This document shows positions 61,838 to 64,000 of a DNA stretch of 64,000 nucleotides, in pieces. The DNA is taken from positions 100,427 to 164,426 of the forward strand of contig JAJPJQ010000037.1 of NCBI GenBank assembly GCA_021324155.1, in the 5' to 3' direction. Under the pieces are notes generated by a model. The model searched no databases. It saw nothing but the letters and a program-made list of their open reading frames with translations, and was not told the DNA's origin. The translations under genes were made by a program, and so were the position numbers. The stretch is from Pseudomonadota bacterium (GTDB lineage Bacteria; Desulfobacterota; Binatia; UBA9968). Position 1 is the stretch's first letter; every line of letters begins with the position of its first letter.

Positions 61838-62741
61838 GGCGCGTCTCCAGCCGTTCAGGCGCGCCGAAGCGAAGCGCGTCGGCGACGCGCAGGGCGCGGG
61901 CCGCCTGTTTCACGTCGTGGACGCGCACGATGTTGGCGCCTCCGAGCGCGGCGGCGACGGCGGCCGCGAGGCTTCCCTCCAGCCGCTCATCGGGACCGAG
62001 ATCGAGAATTCTTCCGATGAAAGCCTTCCGCGAAGCGCCGACGAGGAGCGGGAAGCCGAGCGCGGCGAGCGAGGGCAATCCGCGCAGCAGCGCCAGGTTG
62101 TGGTCGAGATTCTTGCCGAAGCCGATGCCCGGATCGATGACGACGTTGTCCGCGGCGATGCCGACTGCCGAGGCTTTCTCGGCTTGTTGTTTGAGAAAGT
62201 CCGCCACCTCTTCGACGACGTTCTCGTAGCTGGGATTTTGCTGCATCGTCTGCGGCGTTCCCTGCATATGCATGAGCACGACCGGAACCCCCTCGCGGGC
62301 GACCAGCGCCGCCATCGCGGGATCGGCGCGGAGCGCGCTCACATCGTTGACGATATCGGCACCGGCCTCTAGCGCCGCGCGCGCGACTTCGCTTTTAACC
62401 GTATCGATGGAAATGGGAATCGAGGAATTCGCGCGGAGTCTTTCGATGACGGGCAGCACCCGGCGGTTTTCTTCAGCGGCGGTAATCGATTTCGCGCCGG
62501 GCCGTGTGGACTCTCCGCCGATATCGAGGATATCGGCGCCTTCCGCCGCGAGGCGCGCACCGTGAGCGGCGGCGGTGTCCGCGTCGAGAAACCTGCCGCC
62601 GTCCGAAAAAGAATCGGGCGTCACATTGATGACGCCCATGATTGCGGTGCGCCGCACCATGTCGACGACGCCGTGGCGCGTGGTGAGAATAAACCCGCTA
62701 GCAGCAGCGGGCGCGGTTTTTTCGAACGACTCTCGAGACAT
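61830..62741 (-). CDS. folP: Dihydropteroate synthase
   Basis: 303 residues. AIMGVINVTPDSFSDGGRFL, DIGGESTRPGAKSITAAEEN, SIDTVKSEVARAALEAGADI and DPGIGFGKNLDHNLALLRGL. Sulfonamide target in folate synthesis. About 28 extra N-terminal residues before the core; a later start near VDMVRRTAIMG is possible. Overlaps cdaA by 8 nt. Confidence 0.95.
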   Translation of the reverse strand: MSRESFEKTAPAAASGFILTTRHGVVDMVRRTAIMGVINVTPDSFSDGGRFLDADTAAAHGARLAAEGADILDIGGESTRPGAKSITAAEENRRVLPVIERLRANSSIPISIDTVKSEVARAALEAGADIVNDVSALRADPAMAALVAREGVPVVLMHMQGTPQTMQQNPSYENVVEEVADFLKQQAEKASAVGIAADNVVIDPGIGFGKNLDHNLALLRGLPSLAALGFPLLVGASRKAFIGRILDLGPDERLEGSLAAAVAAALGGANIVRVHDVKQAARALRVADALRFGAPERLETRHA

Positions 62742-62871
62742 CGCGTTTCAAGGCTGCGTCCTCACATTCCGCATTTTATTCCCGAAACGTGAAGCCGACT
62801 CGAGCGGGAGAGGGACTTGAGTGAACCGATGACAAGGTGAATCGGCTCGAACTGAAAGCTCCCGGTCTATT

Positions 62872-64000
<1,129 letters not shown>

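Overview
The window looks like a chromosomal contig from a GC-rich, free-living Gram-negative bacterium with a deltaproteobacteria-like core. The clearest taxonomic signal is the right end, read on the minus strand as ftsH-folP-cdaA-cdaR(ybbR)-glmM-pdxJ-nnr-tsaE-lysC-cimA-cysE-mnmA-mtaB-rnc. This resembles the arrangement known from Geobacter-type Desulfobacterota. Secreted lipoproteins, a Tat-type leader, an orphan NMT1-type binding protein, MmgE/PrpD and many dispersed intergenic repeats would also fit environmental lineages such as Binatota or Methylomirabilota. The lineage is an inference; no rRNA or tRNA was found to settle it.

Layout. 1-2 kb: the N-terminus of a type I restriction subunit (HsdR, cut by the window edge), an odd non-coding stretch bracketed by two related palindromes, and a RelB/RelE-like module whose toxin gene carries a one-base frameshift. 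2-12.9 kb: accessory metabolism and transport (GNAT, gentisate dioxygenase-like bicupin, TenA/PqqC-like protein plus NMT1 binding protein, MFS exporter, BtuF-like protein plus MATE, SDR plus GT87, FAD oxidoreductase plus [3Fe-4S]-type ferredoxin). 13-22 kb: a von Willebrand protein whose promoter predicts a leaderless mRNA, FIST plus TauE/SafE, MmgE/PrpD, GloB, DoxX and an aldo/keto reductase. 22.4-24.5 kb: a less GC-rich patch with a MocR-type regulator and an orphan ORF. 24.5-32.4 kb: small redox and repair genes (MsrB, YajQ, AhpD-like, PhhB, TraB, dienelactone hydrolase, isochorismatase-fold protein), ending in a glutaredoxin with an in-frame TGA. 32.5-42.5 kb: M28 peptidase, GST, phosphatidylcholine synthase-like enzyme, PilB/GspE ATPase, alkaline phosphatase, and a PPi-type phosphofructokinase-GAPDH-CBS operon. 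42.5-45.7 kb: small envelope and stress genes (SHOCT, lipoprotein, ferritin-VIT1 fusion, DksA-like). 45.8-64 kb: glnE, then the conserved housekeeping cluster on the opposite strand.

The best candidate for something new is at 32182-32415. This is a complete 77-codon glutaredoxin whose first active-site cysteine codon is TGA (U-G-P-C), followed at the right distance by a SECIS-like hairpin, so it is probably a selenoprotein that ordinary ORF calling misses. Other points of interest are the palindrome-bracketed non-coding segment at 749-1120, the frameshifted RelE, a four-repeat N-terminus on the orphan PilB-like ATPase, and gene ends that run into dispersed repeats (mnmA C-terminus, tsaE N-terminus).

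Dispersed repeats of at least two families occupy most intergenic gaps between 3.4 and 27.5 kb. No insertion sequence, CRISPR array, prophage, rRNA or credible tRNA was seen.
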